A program made the position numbers and the translations under genes. Shown piece by piece: positions 1-11,281 of a stretch of DNA of 64,000 bases. This stretch comes from Bimuria novae-zelandiae CBS 107.79 (lineage: Eukaryota; Ascomycota; Dothideomycetes; Pleosporales; Didymosphaeriaceae). The stretch spans positions 1 to 64,000 of the forward strand of contig ML976723.1 in the NCBI GenBank assembly GCA_010015655.1, given 5' to 3'. Numbering within the stretch: the stretch's first letter is position 1; the number at the start of each line of letters is the position of its first letter. Under the pieces are notes generated by a model that saw only the letters and a list, made by a program, of their open reading frames with translations, searched no databases and had not been told where the DNA came from.

Positions 1-958
1 CAGTAGATAGAACGAAAAAACAAGCATCAATCAACCCAATGTAACTCGTTATTAAGTATTTCCTTTCAGCACTAGTGCAACAAGTCCTCCCGACAGTAAA
101 AGGATAAGTAATAGTAGCTTTAAAAAGTAAAAATAGTAAAGTTAAGGAAGGTAGCTAAGCTATATAAGGAGAAAATCTAGTAAGAAAAGCGTGTTACGCA
201 AAAGGTAGCTAAGAAGGTAAAGGAAAAGAAGAGGGCTAAAAAGGTAGCTTAGTGCGCTATCTAAAAGTCTGTCTATAACGTAGAAAAAGATCTATAATTA
301 TCCTAAAAGGGTAAGAGAAAGACCTCTTAGCTATCTTTATAAAGTAGAAAGCGTTAGAAACGTAGTATTAATATTATAAATATTAGGGAGGTCTTAGAGA
401 ACGCATTTACTATCCTAACTAAATCTATACGCAGCCACCATAATATTAAACTTCTAAATAAATTTAAATAGCGTAAATTAATTATATCTATTAACTTACT
501 ATTTTACTAAAATATTTTATAATAGTATTAATTCTTAGTAGCTCTATAGCCTTATTTTGCGTGAACTACTTTTAATGAGGGTGGCGCATCACGCGCACGG
601 ACACGTTAGCTGACGTTACATTTTTAGGGCGTCTTTTTAAGATTCTTCCCGAAGTCTTTGCGGGCTTTCTGAGCTAGCCGCACACAACGCATTCTAGAGC
701 CCTATGACTCTTTGGTGCTGTTTGATAATTTCTTGGGACATACGATAGCCAGCTCAGTCTAGATAACGGCAACACGGAAATTGCTGCACGCGACCAACTG
801 GAGTACCATCACAACCGGAGCGATGGAACAAGGCCTGATGTTCCAGACAACAGCCAACAATCGAGTTTCAGCATTCCAGACGACAGCGATCGAGGGCTCT
901 TTTACTTGGTGTGCGGCATGTCCTTCACCCTTCGAGGCGCGCTCGTGAAACTAGCGAT
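1..958. other. RIP-altered relic (1-560) and non-coding stretch (560-958)
   Basis: Bases 1 to about 560 are AT-rich and full of TA steps, as expected of RIP-mutated repeat DNA. A plus-strand reading around 165-330 is very lysine-rich with TAG/TAA stops and resembles the basic tail of a pogo-type transposase, but this is weak. Bases about 560-958 have ordinary composition and no reading frame I can support. Confidence 0.4.
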
Positions 959-959
959 T

Positions 960-2409
960 GCAACAGTAGGTAATACGGACGGTTCGACCCTACTACAGTT
1001 ACGTTACGGTTACTAGTTACTACGGTACGTACGCTATAGCTAGGGGGGTTAATATAGTACTATAAGATTATTATATAGTTTATTTTAAGAGTCTATACAG
1101 CCTATAGTATATATAAATCTCTTAATTAGGAAAAAGGCTAGTATTAAAGTTATCTTTAAAGCTTTTAAGGATTCTGAAATATTATTATTACTATTAACTA
1201 TATTAGCGTCTCTCATTTTATTATTTATATAAAAGGTTAACTTTATAAGGTAGCTAGGCACGGCGCTTTTCCTTAGCTAGTTCTTTTATAGCTAGCAGAC
1301 CTTAATAGTTTTTAGGGCTAATAAATTATAATTATATATAATTATATGTTTGGTAAAGAAGAAATAGTGTTTATAGTTACATAAAGTGACTAGTATAAAA
1401 AGGTAATCTATAGCTATCTTATAGATAATAGGATATCGCGTTTACCCTAATTTGTCACGGTACCTCTAGTATCCGCAACACCTTGGCTGCACTATTGATA
1501 AAGCACTAGCGCTAGTCCGTGCACCCCTGTACATTCTATCTACAGTCCCTATTTATATAGCCTTGTCTGCCTGTATTCCTGCTCCTTAGCTATCCTCTTG
1601 TATTACACCTGAGTATGTACGCAGTAGCCTAGTTAATTAAGCTCTCTAAGTTCCTGATTTAGCGACCTGTAGCCTCTCGTGACATTTTTCTACCCACCAA
1701 TAGTGGGGGTTGTCTAGTAAATCTGATAGGTGTTGGTCCTAGTTAGCTACGTGAAAGTCTTTAAGTATACTATTATTATACTCCTCTAGCTAATAGCTCT
1801 GTTTTTGCCTCCTACGAGATTCCTAGCTAATAAGTAATATAGAATCTATTTTAATTGTACGTTGCTAGCGAGTGCTAAATTTATAAGCCCTAGGCACCTT
1901 ACGCATAGGGTTATAGTTAACTAATAGCAACGACAAGCGTGATGAGCTTGCTAAGGTAAGGGCCTTGCGGGCGACAGAGGCGTGATATGGCACTGGGGTG
2001 GAGGGCTAGGACGCCTGCGTTGACCGCAGGTACTATAAGGCAGCCTAGCTAGTAATTAACATGTTAATTTTAATAAATCTGATAATAACTAGCAGGAAAG
2101 CTAACTAATAATTATATAAGAATTAGGACAAAAAGCTAGCAAGAAGCGCAGTGTAGAGACATTTTACAAATCCTGCGCCTGATACGGGCAAATCTGCCGG
2201 ATCTAGCCACCTCCGGCGCCTCCTCCAGCCACGCGGCCCCCCCGAACGCTTAATTTACCCACCCTAGCCGAAAAAGGTACCGTATAGCCGTATTACGGGT
2301 CAAAAGTTGGTACGGTACGGTACCTAGTACGGTGGGCACCTCACTACGGTACGTACGGCCCAAAACCAATTACGGACCGTAAAGTACGGTCAGTAATACC
2401 GACTGTTGC
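960..2409. mobile_element. Possible DNA transposon relic with imperfect inverted ends
   Basis: The left end reads GCAACAGTAGGTAATACGG and the reverse complement of the right end reads GCAACAGTCGGTATTACTG, giving an imperfect terminal inverted repeat of about 25 bp. Inside both ends are clusters of TACGG/GTACGGTAC motifs (about 968-1035 and 2270-2400), like subterminal repeats of some DNA transposons. The interior is heavily AT-biased and no transposase can be read. No clear target duplication flanks it. The MITE-like copy at 1453-1684 lies inside. The superfamily is not determined. Confidence 0.45.
1453..1684. repeat. MITE-like repeat, copy 1 (RIP-altered)
   Basis: This 232-bp unit starts TGTCACG and ends CGTGACA, a perfect 7-bp inverted end. 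It is clearly homologous to the 231-bp unit at 3429-3659, sharing for example the stretch CTCTAGTATCCGCAACACC. Relative to that copy it carries many C-to-T and G-to-A changes, so it has been through RIP. It has no coding capacity of its own. No target-site duplication is obvious. Confidence 0.7.
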
Positions 2410-4893
2410 ATGCGGTGCCGTGAAACGTCTCACCTATCTCTGCGTAGAGAACTGCGACACCTACATAAAGAGCGGCTTTGTTATTTGTAAGACAAGCCGT
2501 AAGTTTGCATCCTGCTTCAACAGCAAAATCAATCATCAGGAGGAAGGCTGCGATTGCGCCGCCTGCAGTAGCGCGCACCTAGGGTCTGTGATACTAGACT
2601 GTTCTGGTATCGACTATAAAATAGTGTAGTCGCGGTTTGAAATTTGCCAAAGGCTGAAATAGGCGAGTCACCATTTTAGATCTTGATATTGGAACATTTT
2701 AGTATCACAGACTCCCCCCCCAACCCCCCATGCGCGGTACTGTTGGAAGACACAGCCCAGGAAAACAGAGAGAAGGACAGTTCGTACCACCTAGGATTAT
2801 ACAATCAAAGGGCAGAGGCTGCAGGTAGAGAGCAGCTCGAGGCAATCGTGAGACGATCTGTCGGAGTAGAACGAGCTAGAAGGCCGCACGTGGTTTTTCC
2901 GGAACGTTAATTTCGGGAGCCAAAGCGAACCAAGATTGAATTGATGATTGTGCATAGGCCAATTGGCCAGATGCGCGCAATCCAAGCGGTCCGCAGCGCA
3001 CACCCTACGCCACCCCGGGTTACCCCGAACCATTATTCGACATGTGTATGAAGGGTCTGCCCCCCTCTCCTCGCACCGGGTTCACGGTAACCCTTAATCG
3101 AGGTAGCCCCAACACCGATCAACCGTCCCCTTCATGTGGAAGAAATCCTGAGGATTGATCATTCAAATATTCCTACTCCCTTTGAGAACATTGAAGATCT
3201 CGAAGCTTTATGGGATGGCAGTGGCGGTATTGCAGAGCTGTAACGATATGAGCCACCGCGACAAATAAATACCAGATTCGTGATTGTGGTGAGTTCTCAT
3301 TACTACCTATGGTACCATAGGTAGGTTCTTAACCAAGGTACGATGGAGTAACAGCACATTTTCTCTGATTCACGCGCTACTGCGGCGGTTTGGCATTTGT
3401 TTGCGAGGTGTCATATGTTAGGGGTAAATGTCATGGTACCTCTAGTATCCGCAACACCTCGGCTGCACCGTTGCCTAGCACCCGCGCTAGCACCAGCACC
3501 AGCTCCGTGCACCGCACGTTTTACCTACAGCCCCTATATCATAGCTCGTTCCTGTCCATAGATTTGCTCCCTAGCTACCCACCTGAGTATGTACACAGTA
3601 GCTTAGTCAATCCAGCTCCTTGAAGCCTTGGTATCAGCGACCTGTAGCCTATTATGACATGGGCGAGAATTAAAGTTCTCAAGTGAAGCATGACGCTAAG
3701 CCTGTCAGGTACTCCCCCACAATGCGCCCACTCCTAGTGTTTGGGGCCAGTGTACATCCGTCTTCTGTGTGATGGAGGTAAAAGTAGGGATGCCTTCTTT
3801 CACAATCTATCGCTTGATTTTCCATGCCGTATTCCCCATATACCCTTTTCCCCTGCTTTATACCATTGAAAATGCTTATATCTAACACTAAACTCTAGTC
3901 AGTTAAGATAAGAACGTGGTTCCAAAAACCGAGTAATTTGTGAATTTCGCCCAGACTTTATGTTCAAGGGCAGGGGGCACTGTAGGTTGAATGTTAAAGA
4001 CCGTCAACTTGCGCTTCGGATCATCACACTTTCGTGGCCACAAGAAGCGGTTTTGAAGGGCATTTGTTATGCAAAGCGGTACTTTAGCAAGCGGCGCGGG
4101 AGAATAATGAATAATGTGTCACGGAATCCCACTTGGCATTGGTGGAATACAGGGTACATAAATTCGGACCGATGGCTTAAACTCAATGACGCCACGTCGT
4201 TTGCGGAGGCACGTGGCACACATCCGGATACGAGCCGAAATAAAGCCACCAGTTCCAAATTTAAAACGCTATGGGTCAGTGAGCATTCTTAAACTGTGGT
4301 GAAAACGGACAGCGAGCGAAGTGGATTGGCCGAGGGACCGGGGGTGCAGGAGAATGCTAAGCAACGCTTGGATGTCAGGATCAGATCATTCTCAAGGTAA
4401 ATCGATTTTGCAGGCATTAGTTTTGGACCGACGCCACGGTTGAGTTGATGGCCGGTGACAAGAAGTGAAGGCAAATCTGCTCTAGGGGAAGCGAGTCGGG
4501 TTAGGCCTAAAAGAAGCTGGTATGGACCAATCATCCTGGAAGGAAGCAATTCCTTGATGGACAACCAACCAGTACTCGTACCAGGCCATGTAGGCTCTGG
4601 TGGGGGCCTGACCCACAACCCCGGAAAGCTAGCGCCCGCTAATGCTTGTGCGCTTTCCCAAGACTGTAACATCTGGTCCGGCGTCGAGATCGAGCCCACG
4701 CTCGAGCTGTCGATCATGGTTTCTTTGCTGGAAGTGCCCTGGGGCAATCTGTCAGGGGATCGTCTTGAGTCAGCCCTTTCTGCCAGGTTCTACAAATGGG
4801 GTGGATCTCCATCGATCTCCATCAGTCTCCACATGCGCACCAGGCCCACGGTTCATTGTCTGTTTTTATCTTTTAATTCGCCTTTCTAACAAG
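2410..4893. other. Intergenic region with one MITE copy; no supported gene
   Basis: Composition is mixed. Several ORFs of 60-150 codons exist on both strands, but they overlap one another and show no recognisable domain or convincing start and splice context. Bases 3303-3324 form a perfect 22-nt palindrome centred on GGTACC. The second MITE-like copy lies at 3429-3659. I see no gene that I can support. Confidence 0.5.
3429..3659. repeat. MITE-like repeat, copy 2 (little altered)
   Basis: This 231-bp unit starts TGTCAT and ends ATGACA. It is homologous over its whole length to the unit at 1453-1684 but retains the C/G bases lost there. It reads through a short plus-strand ORF (3390-3623) rich in Ser, Thr and Pro, which I take to be fortuitous. 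It is probably a non-autonomous DNA transposon. Confidence 0.7.
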
Positions 4894-6229
4894 ATGACGA
4901 CTCCCATATCGCCTCGCGGAGCGCAAGTCATCGCCTGCGCCTGGGCCATGTTTTCTCTCGCGGCGCTCATTGTTTCCATTCGACTATGGCTGCGAACGAA
5001 AATGAGCGTTGTAGGCCGTGAAGATATTTTCATTGCCATTGCTCTGGTAAGCCCTGCCGCCAAGGTAATTATCAACCCATGAAGGATTGAGCTAATATCA
5101 ATTTTCCAGATGTTCTCGCTCGTACAGAGTATATTCATGCATCTTCGTACGATGATAAGCCGTTACTTGTGGCCCAACAGAGTCAGACTGACAAGTGCCC
5201 AGAGGTTTCCCAAGGGGGACTCGGCCAGCGTTGGGAATCTCTAACCCCTTCCCAAATCTTGCATTTCTCCAAGGTACTGCCATACTTCTACCAAGTGGAT
5301 TCTCTATGTTCATACTGATGCATCATTTAGGAATCGTACATGGCCATAATAGCCTACAATGCCAGTCTTTGCGCTACCAAATTCTCCATCATGTTTCTCT
5401 GCCTGCGCATCTTCGACGTGGCTATATGGCGAAGGATCATCTACGCAATTCTTGTCCTATTGGGCGTATATACGATATGGGTCATTATCTACTCTATCGC
5501 ACCTTGCGTTCCCATCAGTTCGCAATGGGACAAAACTGTGACTGGCTGGTGTTTCCCAAGGTTGCAGATGTGGATTTTGAACGCGGCGTTCAACATTATC
5601 ACTGATTTTTGCATCGTCACTTTGCCGATACCAGCAATCATGACACTGCAACTTCCGAGGAGACAGAAGATTGGCGTGAGTTTGATATTTGCATTGGGCT
5701 TCTTGTACGTACACCCCGCCACCCCACCCCACCCTTACCCTTTCTGGAGAATGGATGCTGACATATGTGGCTTGTCGCGAACAGCATTTGCGTAATATCG
5801 ATCCTGCGCATTCCCTCGCTACTCAAGGCCGGCAAGAGCACGGATCCTACGAACGACAACTGCGGCATCGCTAACTGGAGCGTTATCGAAGTCAATGCCG
5901 CGATCGTCGGCGCGTGTCTCTCAACGCTCAAGCCCCTTCTCACACGCATGTGGCCTGGTTTCCTTTCATCGGTACAAAATACAAACACCCATTCGTATTA
6001 TCGGCACAGTTGGGGTGCGGATCGTACGACTCTCAGTACTTACGTTGGAGCTACAAAGGGTAGGGTGGTCACCCGGTCGGAGCCTGACGACTCGAGTACA
6101 ACAAACGTGCTTGGGGATGGAGATGGAGTAGAGTTAGAAGCTCTGAGGGAGAAGGGGCCAGAGACGCATACGAAAAGATTGGACGATTCGAGGAGCGACG
6201 CTGGGACTGAGAGGAGCATGGACAGGTAG
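4894..6229 (+). CDS. Seven-TM fungal rhodopsin-fold integral membrane protein
   Basis: I reconstruct five exons: 4894-5046, 5110-5146, 5203-5273, 5331-5704 and 5785-6229, giving 359 residues. All four introns (63, 56, 57 and 80 bp) have GT...AG borders and the phases agree. Seven hydrophobic segments can be read, from VIACAWAMFSLAALIVSIRL near the N-terminus to NAAIVGACLSTLKPLL. The conserved GLGQRWESLTPSQ loop and WDKTVTGWCFP segment are typical of the large fungal rhodopsin-like/SAT20-type family (Pfam Fung_rhodopsin), related to PTH11-like receptors. No N-terminal CFEM domain is seen. The C-terminal tail is hydrophilic and acidic and ends in a short charged region. The 37-bp second exon is inferred from the domain alignment and intron signals. 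Ligand and role are unknown; the family is assigned with good confidence. Confidence 0.85.
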
Positions 6230-7085
6230 TGTAAGGCGGAGAAGGTATTACAATTCCCTCCACAGGCTGTTATTAGCAGATGAAGTAATGCTTGGACAAG
6301 GAACCTTAGAAGAGAAGGATGGTGAATGCGGGATCTCTAGCAAGGGTCGTGTCAGATACGCATACTGTAGATGAATCCTTATGTTAATGCAACTACGGGC
6401 ATGTCCTCCTTCTGCCATCCAAAGACGCCCTCGATTATTCTTCCCCATTGAACAGGGATTTTTGCGTCCCGCCAAGGACATTGTCCTCAGCATCTAGCGC
6501 CACTTGGAATGAGAAAATCCCTCCGATCTTCTTGCCGAGGTAACTCGCTGCTACCCGAATGTTATGTCTAAGTCCTTGAATAGCTGCAAAGCCTTGTCGC
6601 TGGCGATGCTCGGTGCGTTGAAGATGCTACATTTCATGTTCATGAACGAAATCTGCGCGCTTTCAATACATCACCCCCGTGATGATGACCTACGCCTCAG
6701 CACCAGCTTGCACCCTAACAAAGTTGCCGGCATCGTCCGTCTCCACGCGCATGCACATGCTCCTCGTGTAAGGTCGAGCAAGCTAACCTCACTTTCGATC
6801 CAGGTATTGCATTCTGGCATTCCTTTCTTATTCTGCGTGGGTGCAGGTACCTGAGCTGTGTTGTGACCCCTCACGCCCTGTGGGACGAACCATGCCAACG
6901 TTCTCCGGTGCGTCTTAAGCATCACGGTGCGGCGTCTCACATGCGCTCGTCTCCGGAAATCATGCATACTCAAGATAATCAATAAACGAAAGACATGGCT
7001 GTCAACAAATGCAGTATCTCGTCGCCAGACCGAAGTAAGGCTATTGCAAACCGTAGGGGACGATAAATAACTCTCCTAAGAGACC
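6230..7085. other. Intergenic region, nothing recognised
   Basis: Ordinary composition. Short ORFs on both strands (for example 6564-6854) lack recognisable sequence. Nothing further can be supported. Confidence 0.5.
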
Positions 7086-7478
7086 ATGAGCCCTGGAAAA
7101 GTAGGATCTGTGGGAAGAGAAAAAATGCGAAACTGCTTTCTCAACCACCCAGGTCTCCACGTTCACGACCTATCCGCGGAAATCGGCTTTTGCACCACGC
7201 ATTTTCGCACAAATGTAAAAGTCGATTTCCGGAAAACCAACGATGTTAGTCACGAATTGTTCCAATTCATTGATCCGCCCATGTCCGAGTCGTCGAGATT
7301 TGACTATTCGAGGGGCTGCCTGTTTCATGTCGCGGTCAAAGGTCCGTATCTTAGGGCGCTGGTTGGAAGGGAGGTGAAGGCGGGAGGAAAGACTGTTAGA
7401 GAGCCAGTTGAGATGCTGATGGATGGTGGCAAGGTGGTTGTGTTGTACCGCCAGAATACATGGGGCAAAGGCGATTGA
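7086..7478 (+). CDS. Hypothetical small protein (130 aa)
   Basis: This is an uninterrupted ATG-to-TGA frame of 130 codons with balanced composition. The ATG context (GACCATGAG) is acceptable. I recognise no domain. The middle is His/Phe-rich (HPGLHVHDLSAEIGFC), the end is basic, and there is no signal peptide or membrane segment. It lies between the rhodopsin-fold gene and the convergent DUF7820-like gene. It could be a genuine small gene, an exon of a larger one, or chance; confidence is low. Confidence 0.3.
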   Translation: MSPGKVGSVGREKMRNCFLNHPGLHVHDLSAEIGFCTTHFRTNVKVDFRKTNDVSHELFQFIDPPMSESSRFDYSRGCLFHVAVKGPYLRALVGREVKAGGKTVREPVEMLMDGGKVVVLYRQNTWGKGD

Positions 7479-7733
7479 GGCGTGCAGTGCGGATTTCGAG
7501 GATATAGTGACGATACCGAAGGATCTTCAGTGGTTGCAGAGCAGTGGCGATGAATGAGCGTGAGGGTTGTGATGCTCTTCGACTTCTCCATGCAAGCGCG
7601 TTCTTTCTGTGTGCTGGCCCTAGATGACACAAAAGGGGTTGCGCTGGGAAACGAGTGTCTGATTCCTGGCTTCGCCTGCGGCAGATGAATCTTGGTGGTT
7701 ACTTTTGCGTCTGACCGCGGCCTTCCAAGCATA

Positions 7734-9071
7734 TCATTGCGCTATCCATTGGCATGAACAGGCATTTTCCGGGATGTATGTTTGTCTCTCGGTCTGCTTG
7801 TGAACAGATGTATCGAAGACGGTCGAGATATCCGTCGTGTTGAGAAAATATTTCGGAGCACCCGTTGCGCGTAAGCGACCGCCTGTTAATGTTTGTTGCT
7901 CACAGTAAGCACGTGTTCCATTTGCGAGCCACTGTTCGGTGATTTGTGTCCTAAAGGGAAAAGACGATGAAGGAACTGCGGTTGCGTTAAAGTTCGCCTC
8001 GTTCGTGCTATTTCCAATTGTCGTTGCGAATTGATACGTATCGAAAACCCCCTCTACTGAAGTGTTGTTGAAATAGCAGAGCCAAGGGCGTTCATTGGGC
8101 GGAAAACGTGCTGTCGCTTTTGAGGGGCCCGATTGCTTAGATGAACCCACGAAAGATAAGGCGGACTCCTCTACAAGCACAGTGCGATCGTATAGTGCTC
8201 GAAATGCGTAAACCTCCGCGTGGTCAGAGCGTTCTGAGTCACGGATCTGATCGAGCACCAGCTCACTGACCATGAAAGGCCGTTCTCCGTATACTTTCAT
8301 GTCTTGACCATGCATCGATTGAAGCGATAGTAATCGTTTCTTCGGTACTATTTCCTGGGACTCAATCTGAACAAGAATCACTGCTTGAGAAGGGCACAGC
8401 CATGATGCAGATTCACGATTATCGGCGAGGCAAGCAGAACTCTGTTGACGGGGAAAATCCAGATTCAATGCAAAGGAGCCCACGGGAATAGCGGTCCCTT
8501 TTGAGGAATCCATCGTGGATTCGGCGGATATTTCACTAGAGTCTTCTCTACAACATTTAGCTTTTGTGTACTTCGAGACTGTGCACGTACCTTTCCATCG
8601 AATGTGTTCTGATCGATAGGAGACTGAGACAGATTGTCAACAGCAGTCCCAATTGCACCTAGAAGAACGGAGTGCGGTCAGCGTGCAGGTCCTCCATATT
8701 TATGTCCCACACTTACTTACCCCTAGCAAAATTACCATCCGCTGTTTTACAGGCAACTGGCACCATTTCTCCCTCGCAAACAGCAACCATGCAGCTTTTG
8801 GTAGCGGTGGTAGCGGCTTCGAATGAGTTTCTTCAAGAGTAAGTGTTGCAGAGAGCACTTCTTTCTCATCGGTGTCTGGAGAAACCGTCTTCCCACAAGA
8901 GGTATTAGATCGTTCGATAGGGACTATCTCAAGCCCCTCTTCAATTTGTCGATCTGCCGAATCGCTCACGAACGCTTGCCACGATCTCTGATCGTCGGTT
9001 GGAAAGAGAGTGAGTATGCTTGGTAACCCTGGGTTTGGTATGTTGCTTGGCGATCTCCGAGCGAATCGCAT
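7734..9071 (-). CDS. Single-pass membrane protein, DUF7820-like
   Basis: I join three exons on the minus strand: 9071-8721, 8658-8591 and 8535-7734, with introns of 62 bp (donor GTAAGT) and 55 bp (donor GTACGT). This choice of splice sites creates one membrane segment, MVILLGVQLGLLLTICLSLLS, immediately after a basic stretch (KWCQLPVKQR). That arrangement suggests a type II topology with an extracellular C-terminal domain. The C-terminal domain carries the pattern VGSFALNLDF...SSACLADNRESASWLC and several N-x-S/T sites, as in the DUF7820 family of Dothideomycetes. The N-terminus is hydrophilic with a KPLPPLPK motif. The ATG at 9071 is the first in frame, but upstream exons cannot be excluded. 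Function is unknown. Confidence 0.7.
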
Positions 9072-11281
9072 GAGTGAATAAAACCAAGAATGACCAGCAC
9101 TCAATACCCGCAATCAATGTTAAAGCGAGACTGATGAGAACATCAAGAAGTCAAATACGTTATGCGGTTTCTGGATTGTCGCAATTGTAGTATACATACC
9201 AGGGCAAATTTCAAGACCGACATCTCGTCAGAGTGCAACCTTGGGGCTGTGAATTGTTTCGGAATGGCCGTGCCGCATTGTGCTCTGTTTGCGATCTAGA
9301 ACGAGGACATAGTATTGGTGAATGCATGGTAAAGCATGAAAGTCCCGCTCTCAACGAGGGTCGCATCAAGTCCGCTTCGCCCGCTACGCCGTATGTCGGA
9401 TCCTGACTAGTTTTGGGGGCCAATATGATTATTGAATCAGACCTTTACATAAGTTGGGTCGGCCCGTGCGTGCCGCTCGGGCATCTTTGATACATAATCA
9501 TATATTTGCAATTGGCTCACATCAATCAAGCAAGACACATCGACATCCAGTTCGAGCGGAAGTATACCTGTGAGCTCTTCGCATGACCGAGATACCACAC
9601 CGCTTCTGTAGCCAAAGCACAGTGCTTCTCTATCTGCTCGGGGGCAGACGCCGTTCGCTTGGAAGAAAGGGGCGATATGCCGTGGCGGATCGTTCATTGG
9701 CAAAGATGGATAATGGCGATGATGGTGCTATGCAGCTGTGCGATTCGATGCATGTGAAAACTCTGACAGCTGAAGTGAGCAAGGGTGGGGAGCAGAACTT
9801 TACCGCACTTGTCGTACTCCAAGACATGCTTCACTGAAAAGGCAGAGCTTTGACGACCTCTGGGATATTTTTTGAGGAAGAGGTGGAGAGCAGGGGATGG
9901 CGTCGCTGTTGTCGCCCTCTTCCGGATGACGTGAACGCGCTAATTAGTAAGCAGATGCGCTATTTTATCTTGCTTGGACCCTGACCCCCTTCCCATCCAC
10001 TTTCGAATCCAAGACCTTTTCCACGGTCGAACTTCTGGTTCTTTCAGAATATCTGATGGGTCTCAGGAATCACACGACTCTTCGATCCGAACTCCGCCCG
10101 TCATTGGATTTTGCGGCTATGATGGGTACAAAACTGCTGATCTGGGACGTGCAACACTATCGTGACTTCAATGAATCATCGCGACGAGTTGCCCTCGAAT
10201 AATTTATTGAACAAAGTTACAGTCGCTTACGTGCGACTTTATCTACCTCTCATTCATGTACTGGGCACGTACTGGTTCTTGGAATCGCCAACCACGAGAG
10301 TATTTCACCCATGTTGACGAATTAGTTACGTCAGTACACGAAAGAAGACACGGAGAACGGAGAACTACTGGCAAGCACTTTAGTAAGGATAAAAAATAGC
10401 CAATCGATCCAACGGCATGGCTCTAGGGCTAGTAGTACGTTACATGACCGATTCACTCCCAAGGTCGCCCACTCCACCCTCCGATCCATCATCGGTCTTG
10501 CCAACCCGCGCATTATCTTATCAATAGGCATCGACCTGCATTTTTTGCTCCCACAATCGCTGCCATACCCAACCAGATTGTCTCCACCGTGGCTGTCCTT
10601 GCTTTAGGGGAGCGGAATAGACCAAAATTCCTTGGCGTAGATTCAAGGCTGGAAAGACGCGCAACACGTCGTTTAAATGAATCGCGATCAACGCCGTTGT
10701 TGTGGGTTCCTACCTCTATCAACAGTCACGACGCCGTTGAATAACAATGTGAGGGAATGCCTCCACAGTTTGCGCCGCTTGCAAACATCGCAAGCGATGC
10801 AATCGATTGCAACACCTCCCTGGAGCGAACCGATCACCAATTTTACTCGTCAGCTCCCAGGCATTGCATTTATGTTCCCTGGCATCATTTCCCCATCAAT
10901 TTGCCTGTTGCTAACGCCAAGCGTTTAGCACCCAGTTAAAACATCTCGCGCTCCGCTTTTTTTGTTTCGTTATTGCGGGGATGTGGTCTCATGCCAGAGA
11001 AACAACCATAAATCACAACATGAAGACGATACCACCCCTTCATTTGATTTAGCTGACCACTGCTAGCGCTAAAACACGGACCCACATGCCTTCTGGAAGA
11101 ATCCCCTCGCCATGCACGGGGGAATATAAAAGAACTACAGCAGCTGCATTGCTTACTTCTCGACCGCCAGCCAACAGTCCCTTCGTTCCTTGTTTGCCTT
11201 CTCTACAACCTGTGCTAGTCACGTCCATTCTTTTCTATTCACTGTTCTTTTACTGCGCAACTGTTCCTCTCATATTTCATC
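9072..11281. other. Intergenic region, with promoter of the secreted-protein gene at its right end
   Basis: Several ORFs of 60-90 codons occur (for example 9437-9703 minus and 9583-9837 plus) but overlap in antisense and match nothing I know. The right end is CT-rich and holds a TATA box at 11125-11132, serving the gene that starts at 11282. No other feature is supported. Confidence 0.5.
11125..11132 (+). promoter_or_regulatory. TATA box of the secreted-protein gene
   Basis: TATAAAAG lies about 150 bp upstream of the ATG at 11282, followed by a CT-rich stretch such as commonly precedes highly expressed fungal genes. Position and motif fit; the transcription start is not mapped. Confidence 0.55.

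Noticed and set aside
4289..4889. Overlapping ORFs of 144-152 codons on both strands left of the rhodopsin-fold gene
   Set aside because: Both strands are open over the same bases, with no recognisable domain on either. The plus-strand one runs into the 5' leader of the gene at 4894.
8590..8720. Alternative splicing of the DUF7820-like gene giving AIGTAVDNLSQSPIDQNTFDG
   Set aside because: That frame ends in phase 0 and meets TGA at the start of the next exon. The chosen frame keeps phase and creates a membrane helix.
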